DNA of 64,000 nucleotides, from positions 62,001 to 126,000 of the forward strand of contig JBBRYI010000006.1 of the NCBI GenBank assembly GCA_038237805.1. The letters are read 5' to 3'. This document shows positions 9,026 through 17,239 of the stretch, one piece after another; positions within the stretch are counted from its first letter, which is position 1, and each line of letters begins with the position of its first letter. The position numbers and the translations under genes were made by a program. A model generated the notes under the pieces. The model made no database searches. It was not told the DNA's origin and saw only the letters and a list, made by a program, of their open reading frames with translations. Origin of the DNA: JBBQFI01 sp038237805. GTDB lineage: Bacteria > Verrucomicrobiota > Verrucomicrobiia > Chthoniobacterales > UBA10450.

Positions 9026-10249
9026 ATGCGGCAATTCTCCATTTGGCCGGTGCTCGTGGTTTTACTGCTCGGGATCCTTATCCTTCGTGAACCGCGTTTC
9101 GAAAAATTGGAGGAACATTTTCTCCGCTGGCTCCTGAACAATGCCCAACCACCAAAAACAACGGTCCCGCTGACAATTGTAGAGGTCGGTCGCGATCGAC
9201 CATCGACAAAAAAGGACGAATCGTCCGAAGATTCGACGGAAGCATTTCTACACGGCGCCGGCGTTGCTATCTCGCCGCTTGAGCATGCACTCTTTTTGCA
9301 ATCAGTTTTGGAATTCCAACCCACCGTCGTCGCGTTTGAAAGCATTTTGAAATGGCGCGAGCGCGACAAAGATCAGGAACAAGTTTTTCTCGATCAGGCC
9401 ATGCGCGTGCCCAAGCTTTTACTCGGCGCGGAATTGACAAATACGCCCGATCCCGATCAGGCGGCGCCAGAGGTTCCGATATTCACGCAAGTCACCGGCA
9501 CTCGCGGGCACCTGGTGGAATTCTCCGGCGTGGGACGCCAGCCTAACGAGGACATGCGTTTAATTTCCATGCCGGGTTTTATTAATCTGCCCGAAGAAAT
9601 CGTGGACGATCTCCATGTGCCATTACTTTTCCGGCATCGCGGCGAAGTCATCCCGTCCTTCGCGCTTGAAGCCGTGCTCCTTTGGCTGCGCGTCACGCCC
9701 GCCGAAGTGAAGATTGAACTTCCATCCCGGATTTTGTTGCCGGGCGATCGGAAAATTCCGATCCGCGCTGACGGCACGCTTCTGATTAACCCGCTCGTGG
9801 CAAAAAACGCGCGCCGCCTCGCATTGAATGAACTCCTTCTCGCCGCGCAGCAACGCGGTCACGCTGGTGTTACGGCCGCGCGACTCGAAAATCTTCACGA
9901 TCAAATTGTCCTGGCGCGCACGCCGGCGAATCCACTTGGCCCACCGGCTGTCTTCGCCACTACGATTGCGACGATTCAAAGCGGCATATACCCGCGCCGT
10001 GTCAGTCGCATTTTCGATTTTGTGATCCTGATACTTGCAGTGTTGGCGGCAGGAATTGTTGGGAAAATTTCGCGCGCCTACCTTGTTTTCGGCGCGCTTG
10101 CCTTTACCGCGGCGTATTGTCTGGTCGCTCTGCATTTAATGTCGCGCTGGGCCATCTGGATGCCGGGCTATTTCCCGTTAGGTGTGGTGTGGCTTTTGGT
10201 GTTGTTTGGACTTTTGCAACACCACAAAGGAGAGCGATTACCTGAATGA
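9026..10249 (+). CDS. CHASE2-like extracytoplasmic sensor domain membrane protein
   Basis: About 407 residues: an N-terminal membrane helix (IWPVLVVLLLGILIL), a long extracytoplasmic region and three C-terminal helices (about 340-400). The layout and segments such as PLTIVEVGRD, SVLEFQPTVVAFESIL, RHRGEVIPSFALEAVL and ENLHDQIVLARTP match the pattern of CHASE2 domains, though weakly. CHASE2 is normally followed by a kinase or cyclase; here the protein stops after the last helix. ATG 9026 is used as a frame runs further upstream through the repeat. It overlaps the next gene by 4 bp (ATGA), so they are co-translated. Function unknown. Confidence 0.7.
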   Translation: MRQFSIWPVLVVLLLGILILREPRFEKLEEHFLRWLLNNAQPPKTTVPLTIVEVGRDRPSTKKDESSEDSTEAFLHGAGVAISPLEHALFLQSVLEFQPTVVAFESILKWRERDKDQEQVFLDQAMRVPKLLLGAELTNTPDPDQAAPEVPIFTQVTGTRGHLVEFSGVGRQPNEDMRLISMPGFINLPEEIVDDLHVPLLFRHRGEVIPSFALEAVLLWLRVTPAEVKIELPSRILLPGDRKIPIRADGTLLINPLVAKNARRLALNELLLAAQQRGHAGVTAARLENLHDQIVLARTPANPLGPPAVFATTIATIQSGIYPRRVSRIFDFVILILAVLAAGIVGKISRAYLVFGALAFTAAYCLVALHLMSRWAIWMPGYFPLGVVWLLVLFGLLQHHKGERLPE

Positions 10250-11289
10250 TCTCGACAGGAGATTCGGTTGAAGAGCGCGTTGAACGTCTGCACGCGGGCG
10301 GCATTGTCGATATGCATTTCGATTTGCCGCTCGGTTTACAGTGGAAAAAGCGAGACGCGGACGTGATCGTGCGAGAGTTCCTGCCGGAATTCAACGCGGG
10401 CGACATCGGTGTGCTCGGCGTCGCGACCTATGTTGAGGACGAATACCTGCCGGACAAGGCAGTGCATGTCGCGCTGGGTCAGGTTGCGCGCTTGTATGCA
10501 GGAATCGAACGCACGGAAACGTTCGCCCTTTGCAGGACATACGAAGAGATTGAGCGCGCGCGCGCGAAGGGCCGCATCGTTTTCTTGCTCACGATGGAAG
10601 GAGCAGAACCGCTCGGCACTGACCTCGATCTCCTGCGCATTTTTTATGAGCTTGGACTGCGCGAGATATCATTAACGCACGCTCGAACCAATGCAGCCGC
10701 CCATGGTGGAGTCTTTGCCGCGAGTGGCTCGCCCTCTCATGGCTTGAGTGCCTTTGGCCGCGATCTCGTGCGTGAATGTGAAGCGCTTGGAATCATGATC
10801 GATCTCGCCCACATCAATTCGGCGGGTTTCAGTGAGGTCTGCAGCCTAACGAGTAAGCCGTTGATCGTTTCGCACACGAATGCGCGACGTTATTACGATG
10901 TTGAGCGCAATATCAGCGATGATCAGATCAAAATGATTGGCGAACGCGGCGGTGTCATCGGGATCAATGCCATTCTCGTTAGCGCGAAGAAAACAGAAGC
11001 GACGCTCGATCGTTACATCGACCACATCGAACATGTCGTCGATCTCATCGGGATCGATGGTGTCGGGATTGGGTTCGATTTCTGCGAGTTTCTCTGGCGC
11101 GAAATGTCCGAGGAAAAAAAGCAGGAACTGGAAGCAAAGCTCACGACACCGCATTTTTTGCCCAATCTCACGAATCATTCGCACTCTCGCAATGTGACCC
11201 GCCGATTGATCGAGCGCGGTTGGCAAGATGATGCGATCGAAAAATTTCTACGCGGGAATTGGATGCGGATTTTTAAGGAACTGCTGTAG
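10246..11289 (+). CDS. Membrane dipeptidase-like protein (peptidase M19)
   Basis: Zinc-dependent dipeptidase of the renal dipeptidase family, 347 residues. The metal motif HxD is seen in VDMHFDLPL near residue 18. Further family signatures are FLLTMEGAEPLG, LTHARTNAAAHG, IDLAHINSAGF, LIVSHTNARRYYDVERNISDD, GIDGVGIGFDF, and the closing GNWMRIFKELL. No signal peptide is evident, so it is probably cytoplasmic. Translationally coupled to the CHASE2-like gene. Substrates may be dipeptides or D-amino-acid containing peptides from cell-wall turnover; not determinable here. Confidence 0.9.
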   Translation: MISTGDSVEERVERLHAGGIVDMHFDLPLGLQWKKRDADVIVREFLPEFNAGDIGVLGVATYVEDEYLPDKAVHVALGQVARLYAGIERTETFALCRTYEEIERARAKGRIVFLLTMEGAEPLGTDLDLLRIFYELGLREISLTHARTNAAAHGGVFAASGSPSHGLSAFGRDLVRECEALGIMIDLAHINSAGFSEVCSLTSKPLIVSHTNARRYYDVERNISDDQIKMIGERGGVIGINAILVSAKKTEATLDRYIDHIEHVVDLIGIDGVGIGFDFCEFLWREMSEEKKQELEAKLTTPHFLPNLTNHSHSRNVTRRLIERGWQDDAIEKFLRGNWMRIFKELL

Positions 11290-11291
11290 CG

Positions 11292-11339
11292 ATCTTCTTT
11301 TACTTTTGCTCTTACTCTTACTCTTGCTCTTACTCTCAG
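11292..11339. repeat. Hexamer-type pyrimidine repeat, left flank of S23-like element
   Basis: Repeated CTCTTA/CTCTTG units on the + strand, running from just after the dipeptidase stop. The complementary purine version (GAGCAA/GAGTAA units) lies at 11739-11780, so the two flank the gene between them as inverted repeats. Confidence 0.75.
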
Positions 11340-11358
11340 GCCCAATCAGCATTCATTC

Positions 11359-11756
11359 ATGCCCCAGTTCGATCATGAGAAACTTAAGGTTTACCAATCG
11401 GCGATTAAGTTTGTCGCGTGGTCGACAGAATTGCTTGTTCAAATTCCCACGAAAGCGGCCATCAAAGATCAGCTCAACCGAGCATCTGCAAGCGTTCCGT
11501 TAAACATCGCGGAAGAAAACGGGAAATTTGCGATCAAAGATCGTTGTCGGTTTCTTGATTTCGCTCGTGGATCGGCATTGGAATGCGCCGCGCGTCTTGA
11601 TGTAATTGTAGCGAAGAAGTTGCTACCCGAAGCGGCGGTACAAAGCGTAAGGCCCAACTATTGGAGATCGTTTCCATGTTAATGGGACTGATCAGCAGCC
11701 TGAGCACGCGTGTGCACGAGGATGACCCGAACCTGTTGGCCCTAGAGCAAGAGTAA
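11359..11756 (+). pseudogene. Four-helix-bundle protein (S23/Avd-like), frameshifted
   Basis: Small four-helix-bundle protein of the family found in 23S rRNA intervening sequences and related to the Avd accessory protein of diversity-generating retroelements. Frame 1 gives FDHEKLKVYQSAIKF, LNRASASVPLNIAEENGK, and ARGSALECAARLDV, then runs to a premature stop at 11682. The rest of the family C terminus is in another frame from about 11650: KAQLLEIVSMLMGLISSL to EQE-stop at 11756. A single lost G near 11647 (GCGTAAG for GCGGTAAG) would explain it. The last three codons are made of the right flanking repeat. Either a natural frameshift or a sequencing error. Confidence 0.8.
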
Positions 11757-11780
11757 GAGCAGGAGAAAGAGTAAGAGGGC
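11739..11780. repeat. Hexamer-type purine repeat, right flank of S23-like element
   Basis: GAGCAAGAGTAAGAGC and GAGTAAGAGG units, the inverted partner of 11292-11339. It encodes the C terminus of the four-helix-bundle protein and runs up to the ribosome binding site (GAGGGCGGA) of the next gene. Confidence 0.75.
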
Positions 11781-11783
11781 GGA

Positions 11784-13160
11784 TTGAAATTCATCAACCT
11801 GACGCGGCGCATCGAAATTGGCGCCAATTGTTATTATCTCGAAGCTGCGGGTCAGCGACTCGTTATCGATTGCGGGATGCATCCGAAATTGGAAGGCGAA
11901 GAAGCGCTTCCGAATTTCAAGCCAATCGCCGATCGGAAACTCGACGCCATTCTTGTATCGCACGCGCATCTCGATCACATCGGGACGCTGCCGGTTCTCA
12001 TGGGGCGGCAGACGGAAGCGCGCGTTTTCATGAGCGATGCAACGGCCGAGATCGGCGGTGTGCTTTTGCACAACTCCGTCAACGTCATGAAGCGGCAACG
12101 CGAAGAGCTGGGCGTGACGATGTATCCGCTTTACACCCACCGCGGTCTCGATCGCGTCGTTGAGGAATGGCAATCATGTCGATTAAATCAGCGTATCACT
12201 TTGCGTGGCGAAAGGGCCGCTGCGCAGGAAGCTGATGGAATCACGTTCGAATTTTTCGATGCCGGGCACGTTCTCGGTTCGTGCGGGATTTTGCTTAACG
12301 CCGAAGGGCGAAAAGTTTTCTATAGCGGCGATGTAAATTTCGCCGACCAGACGATCGCGAAAGCCGCCGTGTTTCCAGAGTCCGGAATCGACGTCCTGAT
12401 TATCGAGGCGACGCACGGAAATACGCCCTTGCCCGAGAATTTTTCGCGCGAAGAGGAGGAACGTCGTTTCGTGAACGCGATCGATCGGGCCTTTGCGAAT
12501 GGAGGCTCGGTCCTTAATCCGGTCTTCGCGCTGGGAAAAACTCAGGAAGTGCTGGCAATTATCTACAAGTTTCGACGCGAAAAATTATTGGGCGATTTTC
12601 CGTTGTACATCGGCGGACTGAGCACGGGCATGACGGAAATTTACGACGAGCGATCACACAGCACACGGCGGCAATGGCCGCGTTTGCAGCTGCTGCCGGA
12701 ACTCGAACCATTTGTATTGACCGGCAAAACTGTCGGAGACGCGCCGCCGCGTGGCGGACGCCTCTATGCGTTATCGAGTGGCATGATGACGCCGAAAACT
12801 TTGTCGAACATTTTTGCGCGCCGCATCCTCGAAAATCCCAAGCATTCGATTTTCTTTGTCGGTTACGCCGACCCAGATTCGCCAGCTGGAATTCTAAAAG
12901 CGGCGAAGCGTGGAGATCGTGTCATGCTCGATCCGGATGGTGTTCCCCAGGAATTGCGGTGCAACGTCGAGCAATTTCAATTCAGCGCGCATGCTTCACG
13001 CGAGTCGATTGTGAGCTATGTGAAGCGGCTTGCGCCAAAGAAAGTCCTTCTCGTGCACGGCGACCCGCCCGCGGTGGAATGGGTGCGCGCGCAAACCGCG
13101 GCGGCATTGCCCGGATCGGAAGTGATCGTGCCAACTCCGGGCGTGGAGATTGAATTGTAG
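11784..13160 (+). CDS. MBL-fold metallohydrolase with beta-CASP domain (RNA-processing type)
   Basis: 458 residues. The metallo-beta-lactamase metal motif is HAHLDH at 60-65, with a further ligand in DAGHVLGSCG near 153 and YSGDVNFAD near 175. A beta-CASP insert and C-terminal FQFSAHASRESIVSYV and LVHGDPPAVEWV follow. This is the layout of bacterial CPSF-like ribonucleases, so it probably acts on RNA in the cytoplasm. TTG start at 11784, preceded by a purine-rich GAGGGCGGA. The stop TAG lies in the next family A repeat. Its upstream region has been replaced by the S23-like element's flank. Confidence 0.9.
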   Translation: MKFINLTRRIEIGANCYYLEAAGQRLVIDCGMHPKLEGEEALPNFKPIADRKLDAILVSHAHLDHIGTLPVLMGRQTEARVFMSDATAEIGGVLLHNSVNVMKRQREELGVTMYPLYTHRGLDRVVEEWQSCRLNQRITLRGERAAAQEADGITFEFFDAGHVLGSCGILLNAEGRKVFYSGDVNFADQTIAKAAVFPESGIDVLIIEATHGNTPLPENFSREEEERRFVNAIDRAFANGGSVLNPVFALGKTQEVLAIIYKFRREKLLGDFPLYIGGLSTGMTEIYDERSHSTRRQWPRLQLLPELEPFVLTGKTVGDAPPRGGRLYALSSGMMTPKTLSNIFARRILENPKHSIFFVGYADPDSPAGILKAAKRGDRVMLDPDGVPQELRCNVEQFQFSAHASRESIVSYVKRLAPKKVLLVHGDPPAVEWVRAQTAAALPGSEVIVPTPGVEIEL

Positions 13161-13223
13161 CGGCGCTCTATGAGCGTCGCATAATTTCTGAGAGAAGTGC
13201 GACGGTCGTAGACCGCCACTACA
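13156..13223. repeat. Family A REP-like palindrome, copy 2
   Basis: TGTAGCGGCGCTCTATGAGC and its inverted arm GGTCGTAGACCGCCACTACA around a spacer. It supplies the TAG stop of the preceding metallohydrolase gene (13158-13160). Confidence 0.82.
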
Positions 13224-13231
13224 GGGTTAAC

Positions 13232-14002
13232 ATGAGAATCGTTTCCTGGAATATCAATTCGTTGCGAAAACGCCAGGATCGTTTGTTCGCCTGGCTTGAA
13301 GCCACAAAGCCCGACATCGTTTGCCTGCAGGAAACAAAAGTTCCGGACGACCAATTTCCCGAACTTGCATTGCGTGGGGTTGGCTATCACTCGGCGTTCC
13401 ATGGCGAGAAGTCGTACAACGGCGTCGCTATTCTATCTAAGTCGGAGTTACGCGACGTGCGCCTCTCGCTTTGCGACGAAGTGGAAGATCGGCAGGCACG
13501 CGTCATCGCCGCGACGATCGATGAGCTGCGCGTTTATTCCATTTACGCGCCGAATGGCCAGGCCGTTGGGTCGCCCGCATATGATTACAAATTGAAGTGG
13601 TATGCACGGCTTCGAAACTGCCTAACGAGGGACTTATCTGCTCACCGCAAGCTGATCGTGGCCGGTGACTTCAACGTCGCTCCAAAGGACGAGGACGTAT
13701 ACGATCCGGCTTTGTGGCGCGGAGCAATCATGTGTTCGGATGGCGAGCGTGCCGTTTTTCAAGAGCTATGTGGGACGGAACTGGTCGATACGCTCCGATT
13801 ACATCATCCGGAATCCGGCCTTTTTACCTGGTGGGATTATCGCATGCTGGCATTTCCCAAGAATCGCGGATTGCGCATCGATGCGGTTTTAGCGAGCACC
13901 GAATTGGCGAAGCCGTGCACGGCTTCGGGAATTGATCGTGAAATGCGTAAAGGCAAAGATCCATCCGATCACGCACCGATCTGGGCCGAATTTAATTTGT
14001 AG
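13232..14002 (+). CDS. xth: Exodeoxyribonuclease III / AP endonuclease
   Basis: Base-excision repair enzyme cleaving at abasic sites and degrading 3' ends. 256 residues. Motifs run in order: RIVSWNINSLRKR, LQETKV (metal-binding Glu), YNGVAILSK, VYSIYAPNG, VAGDFNVAPKDEDVYD, WWDYRMLAF, and the C-terminal SDHAPIWAEF with the catalytic His. Sits between two family A palindromes; its TAG stop is formed within copy 3. Confidence 0.95.
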   Translation: MRIVSWNINSLRKRQDRLFAWLEATKPDIVCLQETKVPDDQFPELALRGVGYHSAFHGEKSYNGVAILSKSELRDVRLSLCDEVEDRQARVIAATIDELRVYSIYAPNGQAVGSPAYDYKLKWYARLRNCLTRDLSAHRKLIVAGDFNVAPKDEDVYDPALWRGAIMCSDGERAVFQELCGTELVDTLRLHHPESGLFTWWDYRMLAFPKNRGLRIDAVLASTELAKPCTASGIDREMRKGKDPSDHAPIWAEFNL

Positions 14003-14068
14003 CGGCGGTCTTTGACCGTCGCTTAATCTTTCGCGCAGGAAGTGCGACAGTCAGAGACCGCCCCCACA
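13998..14068. repeat. Family A REP-like palindrome, copy 3
   Basis: TGTAGCGGCGGTCTTTGACC and GACAGTCAGAGACCGCCCCC-ACA arms. It includes the xth stop codon (14000-14002) and fills the gap to the next gene. Confidence 0.84.
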
Positions 14069-14081
14069 GGAGAAAAAGTCA

Positions 14082-15899
14082 ATGCAAGTTTCCTCGCCGC
14101 CGCCCAAGCCGCTCATGATCTGGGATGGCGATTGTCATTTTTGCGGACGCTGGATCGAACGGTGGCGTGAGATCACGGCCGGACGCGTCGATTACGAACC
14201 ATTTCAAACCGCCGCGGAAAGGTTTCCGGAAATTCCGCGCACTGAATTCGAGAAAGCGGTGCAATTCATTGAAACCGATGGCCGGGTTTTTCGGGGGGCC
14301 GAAGCAGTTTATCGCTCGTTAGGCTACAGCCGGAATCACCGTTTTTTTGAATGGCTTTACGATAACGTTCCTGGTGTCGCACCGGTATCTGAAATCGCGT
14401 ATTCCTTCGTTGCAAGGCATCGCACATTGGCGTCGAAGACTACTCGCTTGATGTGGGGGAAGGACGTCCGGCGTCCGACTTATTTTGCGGCCCGCCGGCT
14501 TTTTCTTCGTGCGCTCGGGATCGTCTATCTTATCGCTTTCATTTCGCTTTGGTCGCAAGTCGACGGATTAATCGGCGCGAATGGCATCTCTCCCGTTTCG
14601 CAGTTCCTCGCCGCGGCAAAAGAACAAATTGGCGGCCGCGCCCATTTCATTTTACCCACGCTTTGCTGGTTCAACTCGAGCGACGCGTTTCTGCATTTCT
14701 TATGTGGCGCCGGCGTAGTCACTTCGATTGTCCTGATTCTCGGGATGGTGCCCATTCTTTGTTTGATCGCGCTATTTATTTTCTACCTGTCGCTCACGAT
14801 TGCGGGCCAGACGTTCCTCAGTTTTCAATGGGACATTCTGCTGCTGGAAGCAGGCTTTCTCGCCATTTTTTTCGCGCCGTGGACATGGCTAATGACGGCG
14901 AAGCGCGAAGCGCCATTTTCGGGGGTCGGTTTCTTTCTACTACAGCTGTTGCTTTTCAAACTGATGTTCATGTCGGGGGCAGTGAAGCTAACGAGTGGCG
15001 ATGATTCATGGTGGAACCTGACCGCGCTCGATTACCACTATTGGACGCAACCGTTGCCAACCGTTCTCGCATGGTGGGCCGCGCAGAATTCCGAATGGCT
15101 GAAACATTTCTGCACGTTCGTTGTTCTTTTCGTGGAAACGCTCGTCCCATTTTTGATTTGGGCGCCGCGCCGGCTGCGTTTTGTCGCGTTTGTGTTGTTT
15201 GTTTCGTTGCAGATCATGATCGCGCTAACGGGCAATTATTGTTTCTTCAATCTGCTCACGATCGCGTTGTGTTTTTTACTTTTGGACGATGTGCAAATCG
15301 CTCGGCGGAGAAGTGCGACGGTCACAGACCGCCGCTACAATAATTGGATTCCGACGCTCGTGCTGATCATTACGCTGCCACTCAACGCATACGTGATCTT
15401 CTCAGCGATCAAACCGGAGATGCAATGGCCGCGATCTATCCTCGCGCTCTACTCGCGCATCGAAGCGTTTCGCATTGTTAACGGTTACGGATTGTTTCGG
15501 GTGATGACGAAAGAGCGGGCTGAGATCGTAATTGAAGGGAGCGAAAACGGAAGCGATTGGCTGGAATACGAATTCAAATGGAAGCCAGGCGATTTGAAAC
15601 GCGCGCCGGGTTGGGTCGCGCCGCATAAACCGCGGCTCGATTGGCAGATGTGGTTCGCCGCCCTCAGCAATTATCGCGAGAACCCATGGTTCACGAGATT
15701 GGTGATTCAGCTCCTGAAAAATTCACCCGACGTCACGAAACTACTAGCGGACAATCCGTTTCCAAAAAATCCGCCGCGTTATATCCGCGCTATTGCTTAC
15801 GATTATCATTTCACCACCGCGGCCGAGCGCCAGGCAACCGGCGCATGGTGGAAACGTGAGGAGCGCGGGATTTATTTGCCGCGTGTCTCGATTGAGTAG
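14082..15899 (+). CDS. DCC thiol-disulfide domain fused to lipase maturation factor-like membrane protein
   Basis: 605 residues. Residues 10-120 are a DUF393/DCC domain with the CxxC-type pair Cys18-His-Phe-Cys21 after WDGD. From about 145 there is a multi-helix membrane region with lipase-maturation-factor features: WSQVDGLIGANGISP, FLSFQWDILLLEAGF, LFKLMFMSGAVKLTSGD, and a C-terminal soluble part (IVNGYGLFRVMTKER, NPPRYIRAIAYDYHF). The eukaryotic homologue LMF1 helps lipases fold in the ER; the bacterial substrate is unknown. A redox domain next to a maturation factor suggests disulfide-linked folding of an exported enzyme (inference). Residues about 411-422 are encoded by a half family A repeat. 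Confidence 0.85.
   Translation: MQVSSPPPKPLMIWDGDCHFCGRWIERWREITAGRVDYEPFQTAAERFPEIPRTEFEKAVQFIETDGRVFRGAEAVYRSLGYSRNHRFFEWLYDNVPGVAPVSEIAYSFVARHRTLASKTTRLMWGKDVRRPTYFAARRLFLRALGIVYLIAFISLWSQVDGLIGANGISPVSQFLAAAKEQIGGRAHFILPTLCWFNSSDAFLHFLCGAGVVTSIVLILGMVPILCLIALFIFYLSLTIAGQTFLSFQWDILLLEAGFLAIFFAPWTWLMTAKREAPFSGVGFFLLQLLLFKLMFMSGAVKLTSGDDSWWNLTALDYHYWTQPLPTVLAWWAAQNSEWLKHFCTFVVLFVETLVPFLIWAPRRLRFVAFVLFVSLQIMIALTGNYCFFNLLTIALCFLLLDDVQIARRRSATVTDRRYNNWIPTLVLIITLPLNAYVIFSAIKPEMQWPRSILALYSRIEAFRIVNGYGLFRVMTKERAEIVIEGSENGSDWLEYEFKWKPGDLKRAPGWVAPHKPRLDWQMWFAALSNYRENPWFTRLVIQLLKNSPDVTKLLADNPFPKNPPRYIRAIAYDYHFTTAAERQATGAWWKREERGIYLPRVSIE
15310..15339. repeat. Family A half-repeat inside a coding region
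   Basis: GAAGTGCGACGGTCACAGACC followed by GCCGCTACA is the right half of family A, in frame within the DCC/LMF gene. It encodes SATVTDRRY in a loop between membrane helices. Confidence 0.8.
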
Positions 15900-15948
15900 A
15901 TGGCTTGGGCCTGTATTCGCTCCCTGATCGCGATTGCGCGAATCGAGA

Positions 15949-16536
15949 TTAGAACTTTTGATGGGAGCGAAAGCGTCGCAGCGCCAAAAGTCCACAACTG
16001 CTGAGAAGCATCAGCATCCAGGTCGAGGGCTCAGGCACGATGTCAACGCGCGCGGCGAGGAACGGATCTCCTGCCGATCCGCCTGTGAACGAGTGGGTCT
16101 TGAAGATTATCTCGTTCGATCCCAACTGAAAGTCCGACCCCGGAATGGGCAGGCCACTGACCGGCGACTGATCGTTAGTGTTGAGGGTGTCGCCATTCAC
16201 GACCGAGCTCAGGTCCACCGAATTGCCGTTCACGAGCAACTCGAACAAATCATTGGTCACGAACTGAGCGGTGGCGGACATCGTCAATTCAGTGAGTGTA
16301 AAGGTAAAGCGGTACCACCTGTCGGTTACGTTGAATGGATTTCCACCTTCAATGCCCGTGACCATGTCTCCGTCAGGCAAGGTCCGAGTGGATAGCTGAT
16401 CCGGAGGTCCGTAGCTGACTCCGCTATTAAGTGAGATCTGCCAGTCCGCCCCGGTTTCAAATGAGGTATCAGCCTTGGATACCGCGGCGAGCGAAAGCAG
16501 CATCAGGGCGAGGGTGGTAATTAGTGAGGTCTTCAT
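15949..16536 (-). CDS. PEP-CTERM sorting domain protein
   Basis: About 195 residues. Signal peptide at 1-23 (KTSLITTLALMLLSLAAVSKA), a beta-rich exported domain, and a C-terminal sorting tail: VPEPSTWMLML, hydrophobic stretch, then RRFRSHQ. Proteins of this type are processed by an exosortase and anchored or released at the surface, often with exopolysaccharide. No exosortase gene is in this window. The middle domain is not recognised. ATG 16536 is used. It is divergent from the ECF sigma gene across about 118 bp. Confidence 0.88.
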   Translation of the reverse strand: MKTSLITTLALMLLSLAAVSKADTSFETGADWQISLNSGVSYGPPDQLSTRTLPDGDMVTGIEGGNPFNVTDRWYRFTFTLTELTMSATAQFVTNDLFELLVNGNSVDLSSVVNGDTLNTNDQSPVSGLPIPGSDFQLGSNEIIFKTHSFTGGSAGDPFLAARVDIVPEPSTWMLMLLSSCGLLALRRFRSHQKF

Positions 16537-16654
16537 CAATTACCCATGCAAGAAACCGGTCCAGGAACGGACATGGAATTTGGGATTTCTGTGTTCTTGC
16601 GGCCTTGCGGCTGCTAGAATTTATGGAGCCAACGGATTTAATGGGAACGCCCTT

Positions 16655-17239
16655 GTGAATATTACCCCGCCCGAAGATGTCACTGTCTATATGCGTCAAT
16701 TGGGGAAAGGCGATCCTGACGCAGCGGCGAAAGTGATGCCGATTGTTTACGAGGAATTACGTCGATTGGCGCGGGGATATTTGCAGAATGAACGGCCGGG
16801 ACACACCCTGCAGCCAACCGCGCTCGTGCATGAAGTTTACTTGCGCTTGGTTCAACAAAAGGATGTGGAATGGAAGGATCGTTCCCATTTTTTCGGCATC
16901 GCCGCGCGTTTGATGCGGCAGATTCTTGTTAACTACGCCAAGGCGCATCGAACGGAAAAGCGCGGAGGCGGTGAGGCGAAATTATCGCTTGAGGCGGCCG
17001 AATTTGTTCCGCAGGAATCGGCCGATGATCTCGTGGCGCTGGATGAGGTGCTGCAAGATCTGGCCAAAACTTATCCGCGACAAAGTGAAGTGGTCGAATT
17101 CAAATTCTTTGGCGGGATGGAAACGAAAGAGATCGCGGCGGCATTGAACATTTCGGAAAAAACCGTCCTGCGCGATTGGAGCTTTGCGAAGTTGTGGTTG
17201 TTCCGGGAGCTGAATCGAGAAAGCGGGAATGCAAACTGA
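16655..17239 (+). CDS. ECF-type RNA polymerase sigma factor
   Basis: 194 residues. Region 2 is visible as AAAKVMPIVYEELRRLARGYL, ALVHEVYLRL, and HFFGIAARLMRQILVNYAKA with basic HRTEKRGGG; region 4 as TYPRQSEVVEFKFFGGMETK and LNISEKTVLRDWSFAK. This is the group commonly paired with Ser/Thr kinases in Verrucomicrobiota, Planctomycetes and Acidobacteria. GTG 16655 fits family length; ATG 16691 is possible. Overlaps the kinase gene by 11 bp, so the two are coupled. No anti-sigma factor is seen; the kinase is the likely regulator (inference). Confidence 0.92.
   Translation: MNITPPEDVTVYMRQLGKGDPDAAAKVMPIVYEELRRLARGYLQNERPGHTLQPTALVHEVYLRLVQQKDVEWKDRSHFFGIAARLMRQILVNYAKAHRTEKRGGGEAKLSLEAAEFVPQESADDLVALDEVLQDLAKTYPRQSEVVEFKFFGGMETKEIAAALNISEKTVLRDWSFAKLWLFRELNRESGNAN

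Noticed and set aside
11292..11780. Regular repeats read as a CRISPR array
   Set aside because: Units are 6 bp without unique spacers and there are no cas genes.
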